Shown one piece after another: positions 36,401 through 44,030 of a stretch of 64,000 bases of DNA (positions are counted from its first letter, which is position 1; each line of letters starts with the position of its first letter). The notes under the pieces were generated by a model that was not told the origin of the DNA, did not search any database, and saw only the letters and a program-made list of their open reading frames with translations. Position numbers and translations under genes: made by a program. This stretch comes from G963663315 sp965208975 (GTDB taxonomy: Bacteria; Pseudomonadota; Gammaproteobacteria; Arenicellales; Poriferihabitantaceae): positions 992,001-1,056,000 of the forward strand of contig CBDBQH010000003.1 of assembly GCA_965208975.1 (NCBI GenBank). The letters run 5' to 3'.

Positions 36401-36600
36401 TTCACCTGTGGCAGCAGGTCACGGTCGAGGAATGTCTCAATCTCACCCGCCTTCATATTCATGATGCGGTAGAGACCGAAATCAAGGTCGCCACGATCCA
36501 GCTGGAACATCTCTCGCAGCAGGGTCTTCAGTCGGTCAAACTTCTCCCCGGCTTCCGCAGCCGGATACGCGCCCGTCCGCTCAGTAACGGAATTGCTCAT
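33475..36600 (-). CDS. Adenine-specific DNA methyltransferase (beta-class, type III Mod-like, long N-terminal extension)
   Basis: 1041 residues, longer than the usual type III Mod (about 600-700). Motif IV TYIDPPYNT is at about 516-523 and the SAM motif DYFAGSGTSG at 793-802, the beta-class order. The first 480 residues are a charged helical extension with no recognised domain. Between the two motifs lies the target-recognition part, where the DNA (about 34250-35050) is visibly richer in A and T than the flanks, suggesting exchange of specificity. It is the first gene of the operon and should protect host DNA from the helicase-nuclease. Confidence 0.9.
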   Translation of the reverse strand: MSNSVTERTGAYPAAEAGEKFDRLKTLLREMFQLDRGDLDFGLYRIMNMKAGEIETFLDRDLLPQVKTVLAGVADEERAQIETGLDRAIRQLKALKAPVEDNEKVLDLRERLAKAKADAESEADAYSHLANFFARYYKDGDFMSLRCYSGGGRTTYLIPYNGEEVKLHWANADQYYIKTTENYASYAFTVGGGEAERRVRFEMEAADNERDNVKEAEGKQRRFVLGSGKDAVVYDGDDLVIRFEHRPLTEGEKKIWTGNGARQQGRINGVSAERVLGILEKSAPDWRNLLVAPAPTEANPERSALAKHIERYTAKNSFDYFIHKDLGGFLHQELDLYLKTEVLNLDDLALGDTERLRRALARMRAVRFMAGKIIAFLAQLEDFQKSLWLKKKFVLETQWCVTLDRVPEALYPEIAANGAQREEWVALFSIDEITGDVCNGGVGYSESLKTAFLKANPWLMLDTRHFDTDFKARLLTALSDAGPLDEQTDGLLVHSENFQALNLLQAKYREKIKCTYIDPPYNTAASEIAYKNDYKHSSWAAMVFDRVLLGGLLMEDDGVLSLAIDDYEHNLAKSILILTLPKHDVQTVVVNHYPGSGSGRGNVSSTHEYNLFCVPGGSDTLVGSKRSGGYRFRNFRRSGQGENNFRWGRPNSFFSLLVDPATFAIRGVEHPVYGESYPTSQTKEGWVRVYPVGEDGQERVWSRNYDSTLTLWKEGNLECTSRMTIIQKIEDVGRKILTSVWFDKKFNAVVHGTNLLTDLFGRAGQFSYPKSLYTVKTALDAMIGDRDDAVILDYFAGSGTSGHAVINLNREDGGERKYVLVEMGDHFDTVMLPRLKKVVYAPEWKQGKPVTRHYGMTQLIRYHRLESYEDTLDSLVLTPPDGDLLADNEPAMVEDYRLRYALGEETATSPCLLGRHFADPFAYTLSVVRDGARRETPVNLPETFNYLLGLRVESYRRIDGVLAIAGRNPQGQRCLILWRNLETMDNETLGSWFTNNRRQLPQSFDLVYANGDHTLNAIRHPGEKWTAEAIEPLFRELMFET

Positions 36601-36779
36601 CGGAAAATCCCGGATACTATGTGAATAAGGGCGGTGAATCGGAGGTTCATCTGGTGGTCCTGGACATGGTTCATTCCTTACCAGAGTGTATCATAGCGAG
36701 CGAAAGTCGAGAGCCACAAATAACCTGGGATGCCCTTCTCCTGGAGCGCCAAATTTCGTTTCCTCCACCGATTTTCTGC

Positions 36780-36801
36780 GGGCGGGCACAGTGACCCGCC
36801 C
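36780..36801. repeat. Palindromic repeat of the island family (copy B)
   Basis: GGGCGGGCAC...GACCCGCCC followed by CTACGATGACGTTA, the same left end as at 29139 and 38465. The 36601-37057 gap otherwise holds a Fic-gene fragment and a set of 23-bp repeats. Confidence 0.85.
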
Positions 36802-36861
36802 CTACGATGACGTTAAGAGCGGGAATCCACATTCGATTTGTGGTGACCGCAATTCAATGAT

Positions 36862-36909
36862 GTCCGTATATGAACACCCAACAAGTCGGCAATTTCTCTT
36901 GTGGTGAGG
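36862..36909 (-). pseudogene. Fragment of a second Fic-type gene (winged-helix part)
   Basis: A 48-base stretch matches the Fic gene at about 38840-38887 at all but a few positions, including CGGCAATTTCTCTTGTGGTG. It encodes part of the C-terminal helix-turn-helix (ITTREIAGLLGVHIRT region) and nothing else of the gene. It begins immediately after the interior of palindromic element B. Confidence 0.75.
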
Positions 36910-36952
36910 ATGGAACCTGATCTCTACGCAGGTTGAGGACTGTTGGAAAAAC

Positions 36953-37057
36953 TTGCAATCAGCCGCATACAAAGGTTGCAATCAGACGTACACTAAACTT
37001 GCAATCAGCCGCGCATTAAACTTGCAATCAGCCGCGCATTAAACTTACAATCAGCCG
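36953..37057. repeat. Five 23-bp direct repeats touching a start codon
   Basis: Units beginning TTGCAATCAGCCG start at 36953, 36976, 36999, 37022 and 37045. Units 3 and 4 are identical, units 1 and 2 differ at several bases, and unit 5 keeps only its first 13 bases because the ATG of the ATPase gene follows directly at 37058. There are no spacers, so it is not a CRISPR array. It looks like a set of protein-binding sites at the promoter/leader of the gene. No usual ribosome-binding site fits between. Confidence 0.9.
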
Positions 37058-38410
37058 ATGTCCAACCCGGCACTCTATCCTCGGCCCATCAGCCCCCGGC
37101 TTGTCGAAGCGCTCGATGATTCACCGGTCGTGCTGATTCACGGCCCGCGCCAGTGTGGCAAGACAACACTCGCTAAAATCACTTGTGCGCCAGACACCTT
37201 GACCTGGCTTGGCGATCCAGTCACCCAGCCGATTACCTGGAGTGATAACCCGCCTGTCCGGGGATACATCCCACAAAATCGCGACTACAGCTATTTCAGT
37301 TTTGACGACCCGGTCACGAGAGACAGCGTCCGAACTGACCCGATGGGTTTCGTCGCCACGCTGCCTGCACGGGTTATACTGGACGAAGTCCAACGTGTTC
37401 CGGAATTATTTGAAAGCATCAAGATAGATGTGGATCGCCAACGAATACCGGGGCGCTTTCTGCTGACAGGCTCCACGAACGTACTTCTTGTTCCCCAACT
37501 GTCGGAATCATTGGCGGGACGTCTGCAAATGGTACCACTGCATCCTCTGACACAGTATGAGCTCACCAGTCCGACTGTCCCATCTCCCCCGGATACAGAC
37601 TTTATAAGCGCTCTGTTCGGGGACGGTTTTCCGGTGTTCCAGTGTGAACGACTCGGACGGCAACTTGCCCGGAAAATTGTTTCCGGTGGTTATCCCGCGG
37701 CGCTGGCGCGTCCGACCGAGAGGCGTCAGGCGAATTGGTATCGTGATTATATCGCGGCTCTTGTCCAGCGCGATGTGCGCGACATCAGCCAGGTTCGTTC
37801 GCTGGATGTCTTGCCGAGGCTGTTGCGCGCCGCCGCCGCGCAAACGGCCCAACTCTTCAACCTCAGCGCTCTGGCCGCGCCCTTTGAGCTCAGCCGGACT
37901 TCCATAGAGAACTACGTCACACTTCTTGAGAGGCTTTTCTTGCTGGAGCGCGTCCCCTCCTGGCACAGCAACCGCCTGACGCGACTGATCAAGAGTCCGA
38001 AGCTGCATCTCACCGATACCGGACTCGCCGCTGCCATGCTCGGCGCCAATACCGGGACGCTGACAGCGAACAGAGGTTTGCTGGGACATCTTCTGGAAAC
38101 ATTTGTGTTCCAGGAATTGCGTAGACAGGCAAGCTGGCAGGATATGCAGACGGAATTCTTCCATTTCCGGGACAAGGATGGCGCCGAGGTGGATATCGTC
38201 ATTGAGCAGCCATCCGGCGCTATCGCTGGCGTAGAAATCAAGGCATCGGCAACGGTCAAGCCGACTGACTTTGGTGGCCTGCGCAAACTCAAAAAAGCGG
38301 CCGGAGACCGCTTCGCTCGTGGCATCGTACTCTATGACGGAGAAACCAGCGCGCCCTTCGGCGAGCGCCTTCACGCTGTGCCGATTTCCCGGTTATGGAG
38401 AAAGCCGTAA
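37058..38410 (+). CDS. AAA ATPase with DUF4143 nuclease-like domain
   Basis: 450 residues. Walker A IHGPRQCGKTTLAK is at 27-40, Walker B ARVILDEVQRVPEL near 104-117, sensor FLLTGSTN near 134-141. The C-terminal DUF4143 part includes LTDTGLAAAMLG, a GHLLETFVFQEL block and FRDKDGAEVDIVIE...AGVEIKAS with the Asp...Glu-x-Lys pattern. The family is widespread, has many copies in some symbiont genomes, and has no settled function. An N-terminal insert relative to short members lies at residues 45-85. Preceded by unusual 23-bp repeats. Confidence 0.9.
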   Translation: MSNPALYPRPISPRLVEALDDSPVVLIHGPRQCGKTTLAKITCAPDTLTWLGDPVTQPITWSDNPPVRGYIPQNRDYSYFSFDDPVTRDSVRTDPMGFVATLPARVILDEVQRVPELFESIKIDVDRQRIPGRFLLTGSTNVLLVPQLSESLAGRLQMVPLHPLTQYELTSPTVPSPPDTDFISALFGDGFPVFQCERLGRQLARKIVSGGYPAALARPTERRQANWYRDYIAALVQRDVRDISQVRSLDVLPRLLRAAAAQTAQLFNLSALAAPFELSRTSIENYVTLLERLFLLERVPSWHSNRLTRLIKSPKLHLTDTGLAAAMLGANTGTLTANRGLLGHLLETFVFQELRRQASWQDMQTEFFHFRDKDGAEVDIVIEQPSGAIAGVEIKASATVKPTDFGGLRKLKKAAGDRFARGIVLYDGETSAPFGERLHAVPISRLWRKP

Positions 38411-38464
38411 CCTGCTTCACCGGATCTGAAGTCCGGATTGCCAGTCTCCCACCGATTTTTCGGC

Positions 38465-38600
38465 GGGCGGGCACGGTGACCCGCCCCTACGATGACGTGA
38501 AGCGCGGGAATTGTTATCCGATATATGGATGACCGTAATATAATGATGCATAGAGCCTGCCCCGGCCTGATGTCGTAGGGGCGACCCACTGTGGTCGCCC
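38465..38600. mobile_element. MITE-like element with palindromic ends (copy C)
   Basis: Left palindrome GGGCGGGCAC...GACCCGCCC (38465-38486) and right end GTAGGGGCGACC...GGTCGCCC (38575-38600). The interior reads GGGAATTGTTATCCGATATA, shared with the copies at 39901 and near 40041. It occupies the gap between the DUF4143 ATPase and the convergent Fic gene. Confidence 0.8.
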
Positions 38601-38626
38601 GGTATCGTTGATGCCCGTTCCAACAC

Positions 38627-38648
38627 GGGCGGGCACAGTGACCCACCC
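38627..38648. repeat. Palindromic repeat of the island family (single left end)
   Basis: GGGCGGGCAC...GACCCACCC, one base different from the other copies, then CCTACGAT. It lies just outside the right end of copy C. Confidence 0.8.
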
Positions 38649-38723
38649 CTACGATTATAATTCAGCGCAGCGCTCCTCTATCAGGAATGCGAGCCGTAAA
38701 GTCCTGATTGTCAATCATCATTA

Positions 38724-39806
38724 TCATCGCACTAACTCCATCCATTGTTCAGCCAGTTCATATTTGCGGCTTTTAGGGGCTTCCCCAAGCTGAATCATAA
38801 AACCTTCATCACACCATCTATTGCACAGATTTAAAGCTGTTCGTATATGAACACCCAGCAAGCCGGCAATTTCTCTTGTGGTGATGTACTTGCTTTTTTC
38901 AAACAAGGAAAGCGCCTGTTTTTGCCTTTGATCCAGCTCACGTAAAAGAGCGCTGTGATCCGTGATCATTCCTCTGGATGCCTCTGTAGCTTTTAGTCGT
39001 ATATTGGCAAAGGCACTCGCCATGCCCTCACAGAAATACATGATCCATCCGGTAATATCGGCCCCGGCGCGGCCAAAGTAGTCATTATGCGATTCACCAA
39101 TGCTCAACGCTTCGTAATAGGCTCGCAGGTTTCCGGCATAATATTCTTCCAGTGAGTAAATCCCTTTCAGACCATAGTCTGATTTGTGCAAAACGAGATT
39201 GGTCAACAGGCGGGCGGTACGTCCGTTACCATCATAGTAAGGGTGGATCGTTGCAAACTGATAATGTGCGATGGCTGCAATCAGTGGTATGGGTAACTCC
39301 GCCTGACTCACTTCCCCGTTAATCCAAGCTACCAATTCATACATCAGTCCCGGCGCGTCTTTAGCTTCTGGCGGCATATATACGATGGCGCCGCTACCGC
39401 TATCCTTGATCACATTCTGACCATCGCGATAAGGCGTGGCCTTTCTTTTTCCATCCATCACCAGACCATGCAGAGTTTGTATATCTTTTTCTGCGATCGG
39501 AGACGCCTTTCTTTTTATCAACGCATCCAGGAAATCCAGCGCTTGATAATAGTTTTTGACCTCTCGTTCATCTCTCTCACGATTGGGAAATGTGCCGCCA
39601 TGAATTACCTCTTCCACCTGTTCTTGTGTCAGGCGATTTCCCTCAATCCGCGTCGAATAATGTGTACAAAGCAAGCGCGCAGATTCCCGTAAAGAGGTTA
39701 AAACAGGGACAGTAACAGGCAGGCTTGAAACCGCCTGACGGCTCACCTCAATATCCATCAGCGCTTTGGTTAGCGCCGGCGTAATCTGGAAATCGGGTGC
39801 AAACAT
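38724..39806 (-). CDS. Fic-family protein with inhibitory helix and C-terminal winged helix
   Basis: 360 residues. The catalytic Fic loop HPYYDGNGRTAR lies at 188-199, and the inhibitory motif STRIEGN at 51-57 places it in class II (inhibitor helix at the N-terminus of the same chain). The C-terminus (about 300-360) is a winged helix. Fic enzymes attach AMP to target proteins; with a DNA-binding domain they often act as self-regulating toxins. A 48-base piece of a near-identical gene lies at 36862. Confidence 0.93.
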   Translation of the reverse strand: MFAPDFQITPALTKALMDIEVSRQAVSSLPVTVPVLTSLRESARLLCTHYSTRIEGNRLTQEQVEEVIHGGTFPNRERDEREVKNYYQALDFLDALIKRKASPIAEKDIQTLHGLVMDGKRKATPYRDGQNVIKDSGSGAIVYMPPEAKDAPGLMYELVAWINGEVSQAELPIPLIAAIAHYQFATIHPYYDGNGRTARLLTNLVLHKSDYGLKGIYSLEEYYAGNLRAYYEALSIGESHNDYFGRAGADITGWIMYFCEGMASAFANIRLKATEASRGMITDHSALLRELDQRQKQALSLFEKSKYITTREIAGLLGVHIRTALNLCNRWCDEGFMIQLGEAPKSRKYELAEQWMELVR

Positions 39807-39850
39807 GGGCGTAATCTTGCTATATCAATACCAGAAACATATTAACATAA

Positions 39851-39893
39851 TTCCAGTAAAGTTCCAGTAAAGTTCCAGTAAAGTTCCAGTAAG
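39851..39893. repeat. 11-bp unit repeated four times
   Basis: TTCCAGTAAAG at 39851, 39862 and 39873, then a fourth copy losing its last bases. It lies upstream of the Fic gene and beside palindromic element D. Confidence 0.9.
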
Positions 39894-39900
39894 TTTCGGC

Positions 39901-40010
39901 GGGCGGGCACGGTGACCCGCCCCTACGATGACGTTAAGTGCGGGAATTGTTATCCGATATATGGATGACCGTAATGTAATGATGCGTAGGGGCGCCCCTT
40001 GTGGGTGCCC
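39901..40010. mobile_element. MITE-like element with palindromic ends (copy D)
   Basis: Left end GGGCGGGCAC...GACCCGCCC (39901-39922), interior as in copy C, and a right end GTAGGGGCGCCC...GGGTGCCC (39986-40010) that has diverged from the others but keeps its own palindrome. A part copy of the interior is found again at about 40042-40078. Confidence 0.78.
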
Positions 40011-40080
40011 GCGTCATTCTCCGTATGCGACCGATGTCGGTTGTGGGAATTGTTATCCGATATATGGATGACTGTAATGG

Positions 40081-40100
40081 ATTCCCGCTTTCGCGGGAAT
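40081..40100. repeat. dRS3-like palindrome
   Basis: ATTCCCGCTTTCGCGGGAAT fits the ATTCCC-N8-GGGAAT pattern of Neisserial dRS3 repeats, which also occurs widely in other proteobacteria. It sits between a partial element interior and the last palindromic repeat of the island. Confidence 0.7.
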
Positions 40101-40131
40101 GACGGGGTGGTGGCAGAAATCCACGATTGAC

Positions 40132-40153
40132 GGGCGGGCACAGTGACCCGCCC
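40132..40153. repeat. Palindromic repeat of the island family (last copy)
   Basis: GGGCGGGCAC...GACCCGCCC then CCTACGATGAT, ending 9 bases before the cobT-like stop codon. It could form a hairpin in that gene's transcript. No copy is found beyond this point. Confidence 0.85.
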
Positions 40154-40162
40154 CTACGATGA

Positions 40163-41872
40163 TCAGGCGTGCGGACGGTGGCGCGCGCTAAACAGCAGTT
40201 CCAGGGCGCCGAAAACCCGATGATCCAGCGTTCCGGTCAAATCCAGTGTAATGGATTCGCTGAAAAACTCATCCAGATCCAGGGCGGCGCTGATTGATTT
40301 CAATTCGATCTGACCGGCGCGTTCGATGCGGCCTGCTACCTGTTTCAGGTGGCGTTCCAGATAAAACGGATCGTTGTGATTGCGGGTTGCGCTTTCCATC
40401 GGCGCTCCATCCGAGATCATGACCAGACACTTCCTGCTCTCGACCCGGCTGTGCAGACGGCGCTCTGCCCATTGCAACGCCTCACCATCCAGCCCCTCCT
40501 TGAAGTGAACCGGATTCATCAGCGAGGCGATCGAATACCGGGAACGCCGCCAACTGGTTTCGGCGCTCTTGTAAACAATATGCAAGCGGTCATTCAGGCG
40601 GCCCGGATATTCAGGCGCCCCCGCTTTGCGCCATTCCTTGATCGACTCGCCTCCGGCCCAACCGGCGGTGGTGAACCCCAGTATTTCCGTGGACACTCCT
40701 GCAAGCTCCAGCGCCCGGCAGTAAATGTCCACCAGAATGGCGACCGCCTGAAACCGCTGCCGTTTCATGGAGCCGGAGTTGTCAATCAGGAAACTGATCA
40801 CGGTATCGCAATGCGGCGCCTGTTTTTCCTGTTTGAAGACCCGATAATAACCAGACCTGGATACCAGCTGGCTGAGTCTGCGCCCATCCAGATAGCCTTC
40901 TTCTTCACCATCCTGCCACCCCGCCCGGCGCGGCGCCGCAAACAGGCTCTGCAACCGCAAAGCCAAGCGCGATATATTGACCGTCTGGGCCTTGATCATT
41001 CGATCCAGTTCGGCGCGTAGTTTTCGCCTCTGGTCGAGACGATAGAGACTCTCCGCCACCACCAACCTGTCAAAATCGGTACAAAAAACATGATATTGGT
41101 CCTCCTGGTCTGCCCCCTCCTCCATTTGACCACCGGCGCCGATTTCGGATTCCACATAGCGATCATCGGCTTCATCAACCGGCGGCAATAAAGTCCGCTC
41201 CCTGAGCGCGGCCAGATGCCTGTCAACCATGTCACCGCCAACAGACAATGCGATTTCATGGACCGCCTGTGCGATGTTCAACGCGTGGCGGGCATATTCC
41301 CGCTGATTGTCAATCCGCTTTGCAAGCATCGCCAGATCATCGCCAATGACCGGCGCCAGCCTGAATCGCACCGATTCGATCAGTCCTTCCACCTCTCCAT
41401 CCTGGACCCGGTTGGTCAGTCGGGTACGGACAATCCAGGCCAGACTGTAAATCAACAACCCCAGTTCATTTTCAACCAGCCCGTTTGCCCGACTTTGTCG
41501 GCACCATTGCTCGAACGCTTCATCCACATTCCGCTGGATACCGACCAGGTTTTCCCGCGCCAACGCCTCGCATCTCAGCTGCTCCAGAATATCGAATGCC
41601 AACCTGGCGACAGGTTCCGGCGGCGCTAATGAGCGATGCAGGGACAGGTCGCCGTGGATCAGGCGAAGCGCAATGCAGTCCGCCACCCCGCGATTGCGGG
41701 AGAAGGGGTCCTTGAGCGCATCGGCCAGCAGATGAGGCACATGGAACGACCAGGCTCCGCCTTTCAGGAAAAGGGTCTGTCTCTTGTATTGTGCCTGCGG
41801 ATTTGCCGATAACGCCCGAATGGAAGCGGCGCAATGGCGCTCAATCAATCGCCGCCGCGCTTCTTCTGCCAT
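40163..41872 (-). CDS. cobT: CobT-like VWA subunit of a cobaltochelatase-type complex
   Basis: 569 residues. The middle is helical; the C-terminal VWA domain has the MIDAS motif SFLIDNSGSMKRQRF near residues 363-377 and later LNDRLHIVYKSAETSWRR and MISDGAPMES, closely following alphaproteobacterial CobT. CobS and CobT form an ATPase chaperone that drives metal insertion by CobN in aerobic B12 synthesis. The acidic linker usual in CobT is short here. It is 7 bases downstream of the cobS-like gene. CobN is not in the window. Confidence 0.88.
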   Translation of the reverse strand: MAEEARRRLIERHCAASIRALSANPQAQYKRQTLFLKGGAWSFHVPHLLADALKDPFSRNRGVADCIALRLIHGDLSLHRSLAPPEPVARLAFDILEQLRCEALARENLVGIQRNVDEAFEQWCRQSRANGLVENELGLLIYSLAWIVRTRLTNRVQDGEVEGLIESVRFRLAPVIGDDLAMLAKRIDNQREYARHALNIAQAVHEIALSVGGDMVDRHLAALRERTLLPPVDEADDRYVESEIGAGGQMEEGADQEDQYHVFCTDFDRLVVAESLYRLDQRRKLRAELDRMIKAQTVNISRLALRLQSLFAAPRRAGWQDGEEEGYLDGRRLSQLVSRSGYYRVFKQEKQAPHCDTVISFLIDNSGSMKRQRFQAVAILVDIYCRALELAGVSTEILGFTTAGWAGGESIKEWRKAGAPEYPGRLNDRLHIVYKSAETSWRRSRYSIASLMNPVHFKEGLDGEALQWAERRLHSRVESRKCLVMISDGAPMESATRNHNDPFYLERHLKQVAGRIERAGQIELKSISAALDLDEFFSESITLDLTGTLDHRVFGALELLFSARHRPHA

Positions 41873-41879
41873 GACGGTT

Positions 41880-42890
41880 TTACAGAACGGGCATTATTGA
41901 TGAACATTCCGATTGCGTGATCGCGTATTTCAGGTCTTCACCAAAAGCGCGCTGGTAGTATTCCGCGATAATCGAATACTCGGCCTGATCGCACTTGTTC
42001 AGGAATGACAGCAGAAACGCCTTGCCGACATCGTCGAATATTTCGGTGTTTTCCGCCCAGGTAATCACCGTTCGCGGAGACATGACAGTAGAAATATCTC
42101 CGGCAGAGAAGCCGTTGCGAGTCAGTCCCGCCAATCCGACCATCGCCCTCACCGTCTCAACCCGATCAGAAAAAGTCGGCGCCTGAGCCAATACAATATC
42201 CACTTCCTCCTGCACGGAAAGATAATTCAGGGTAGTGACGATATTCCAGCGGTCTATCTGCGCCTGATTCAATACCTGGGCGCCGTGATACAGTCCGTTC
42301 AGATTGCCAAGTCCGACCGTATTGGAAGTGGCGAACAATCGGAACCCCGAATGGGGATTGATCACCCGGTTCTGATCCAGCAACGTAAATTTCCCGTCAC
42401 GTTCGAGAATACGGTGAATCACGAACATCACGTCCGGGCGGCCGGCGTCAAACTCGTCGAAAACCAGGGCCACCGGACGTTGCAGGGACCAGGGAACAAT
42501 CCCCTCCTGAAACTCGGTAATCTGTTTGCCCTGTCGAATGACAATGGCGTCCCGGCCAACCAGATCCATGCGGCTGATATGTCCATCCAGATTCACCCGC
42601 ACACAGGGCCAGTTCAGCCGGGCGGCGACCTGCTCGATGTGGGTTGACTTGCCGGTTCCGTGGTAACCCTGCACCAGTACCCGGCGATTTTTCGCGAACC
42701 CGGCCAATAGCGCCAGCGTAACATCGTGATTGAAACAATAATTGGGGTCAATTTCAGGCACATGTTCATCGCGCTGAGTGAAACCGGGCACTTCAAGGTC
42801 AATGTCCAGTCCAAATGCGGCTCTTGCAGAGATCATGCAATCCGGGGTTTGCCCCGGTTTCCCTGGTTCAAGGGTTTTCGGTTGTGACAT
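41880..42890 (-). CDS. cobS: CobS-like AAA+ ATPase subunit
   Basis: 336 residues with the CobS opening VPEIDPNYCFNHDVTLALLA, Walker A GYHGTGKST at 75-83, THIEQVAARLNWPCVRVNLD, Walker B VALVFDEFDAGRPDVM and a sensor ATSNTVGLGN. It is a MoxR-type AAA+ protein that forms a hexamer and works with CobT. It diverges from hemH, so tetrapyrrole metal-chelation genes lie back to back. Confidence 0.92.
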   Translation of the reverse strand: MSQPKTLEPGKPGQTPDCMISARAAFGLDIDLEVPGFTQRDEHVPEIDPNYCFNHDVTLALLAGFAKNRRVLVQGYHGTGKSTHIEQVAARLNWPCVRVNLDGHISRMDLVGRDAIVIRQGKQITEFQEGIVPWSLQRPVALVFDEFDAGRPDVMFVIHRILERDGKFTLLDQNRVINPHSGFRLFATSNTVGLGNLNGLYHGAQVLNQAQIDRWNIVTTLNYLSVQEEVDIVLAQAPTFSDRVETVRAMVGLAGLTRNGFSAGDISTVMSPRTVITWAENTEIFDDVGKAFLLSFLNKCDQAEYSIIAEYYQRAFGEDLKYAITQSECSSIMPVL

Positions 42891-43043
42891 GAAAGCCGGG
42901 TTCTCCTGATGGTATTTTCTGAAATTTTCGGATTTGAGGATTCTAACGACTTTTATCAGATCATGCAGATTAAATGCGCGTTACAATTCACCAACCGCAA
43001 TTTTATGACGATCCTGTTCAAGTTTTGCTGATGTTCACGACCC

Positions 43044-44030
43044 ATGCCTGACCACCATCCGCTAACCGGCGTTTTGATCAACAATCTCGGCACGCCGGCA
43101 TCCCCGCGAACACCCGATGTGCGGGCGTTCCTGAAACAATTCCTGAGTGACCCCAGAGTCGTCCGGCTGCCCCGGCCGGTCTGGTGGTTCATACTGAATG
43201 TCATCATATTGAATACCCGCCCGAAACGGTCCGCCGAGGCTTATCAGGAAATCTGGACTGATCAGGGTTCGCCGCTGCTCGCCATCAGTCAAAGCCAGGT
43301 TGAGCGACTTCAAGCCTGGGCGCAATCTGCATTACCGCCGAATGTCCGGATAGAACTCGGCATGCGTTACGGGGAGCCGTCGATTGAACACGGCTTGAAC
43401 AGGCTGCGTCAGGCCGGCGCCACGAAATATCTGATCCTGCCGATGTATCCACAATATTCCACGACCACCACCGCCTCAACCAAGGACGAAGTACTGAGGG
43501 TATTTGAATCCTGGCCATCCATGCCGAAATTCCGGTTTGTCTGTCACTACTTTGATGAACCGCAATACATTGGGGCATTGAGCCATTCTGTCGAAGAACA
43601 CTGGCGAAAGAACGGACGGGCGGACAGACTGCTGATGTCTTTTCATGGCATACCGGAACAGTATTCGCAACAAGGCGACCCGTACAGGGAACAATGCGAA
43701 TCAACCGCAAAATTGCTGGCGGAAAATCTGCAACTCGACCCGGAACAGTGGCAGCTTTCCTTTCAATCCAGGCTGGGCCCGAAAAAATGGCTGCAACCCT
43801 ACACCGATCACACATTACAGGAATGGGGCGAACAGGGCATCGAATCAGTCGATGTGATTTGCCCCGGATTCAGCGTCGATTGCCTGGAGACACTGGAAGA
43901 AATCGCCATCCGGAATAAACAACTGTTTCTCGATTCGGGAGGCAAAGCCTGTCATTATATCCCGTGCCTGAATGACCAGCCACGGCATATTGAAATGATC
44001 AGTCATCTGATCAGGAATCATAGCCAATGA
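43044..44030 (+). CDS. hemH: Ferrochelatase
   Basis: 328 residues with the N-terminal LINNLGTPASP, the SPLLAISQSQ block, LPMYPQYSTTTTAS and the catalytic region SFHGIPEQYSQQGDPY (His of FHGIP). The C-terminal CPGFSVDCLETLEEI is also standard. It inserts iron into protoporphyrin to make haem. Its stop overlaps the CbiX-type gene (ATGA). Confidence 0.95.
   Translation: MPDHHPLTGVLINNLGTPASPRTPDVRAFLKQFLSDPRVVRLPRPVWWFILNVIILNTRPKRSAEAYQEIWTDQGSPLLAISQSQVERLQAWAQSALPPNVRIELGMRYGEPSIEHGLNRLRQAGATKYLILPMYPQYSTTTTASTKDEVLRVFESWPSMPKFRFVCHYFDEPQYIGALSHSVEEHWRKNGRADRLLMSFHGIPEQYSQQGDPYREQCESTAKLLAENLQLDPEQWQLSFQSRLGPKKWLQPYTDHTLQEWGEQGIESVDVICPGFSVDCLETLEEIAIRNKQLFLDSGGKACHYIPCLNDQPRHIEMISHLIRNHSQ

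Noticed and set aside
36953..37057. CRISPR array
   Set aside because: The 23-bp units are contiguous with no spacers, and no cas genes occur in the window.
40081..40100. dRS3-like repeat as evidence of Neisserial origin or a filamentous phage site
   Set aside because: The same palindrome pattern is widespread; no phage genes are near.
25386..40162. Prophage or integrative element with integrase and att sites
   Set aside because: No integrase, phage structural gene or clear direct-repeat borders were found; the region looks like a patchwork of modules separated by palindromic repeats.
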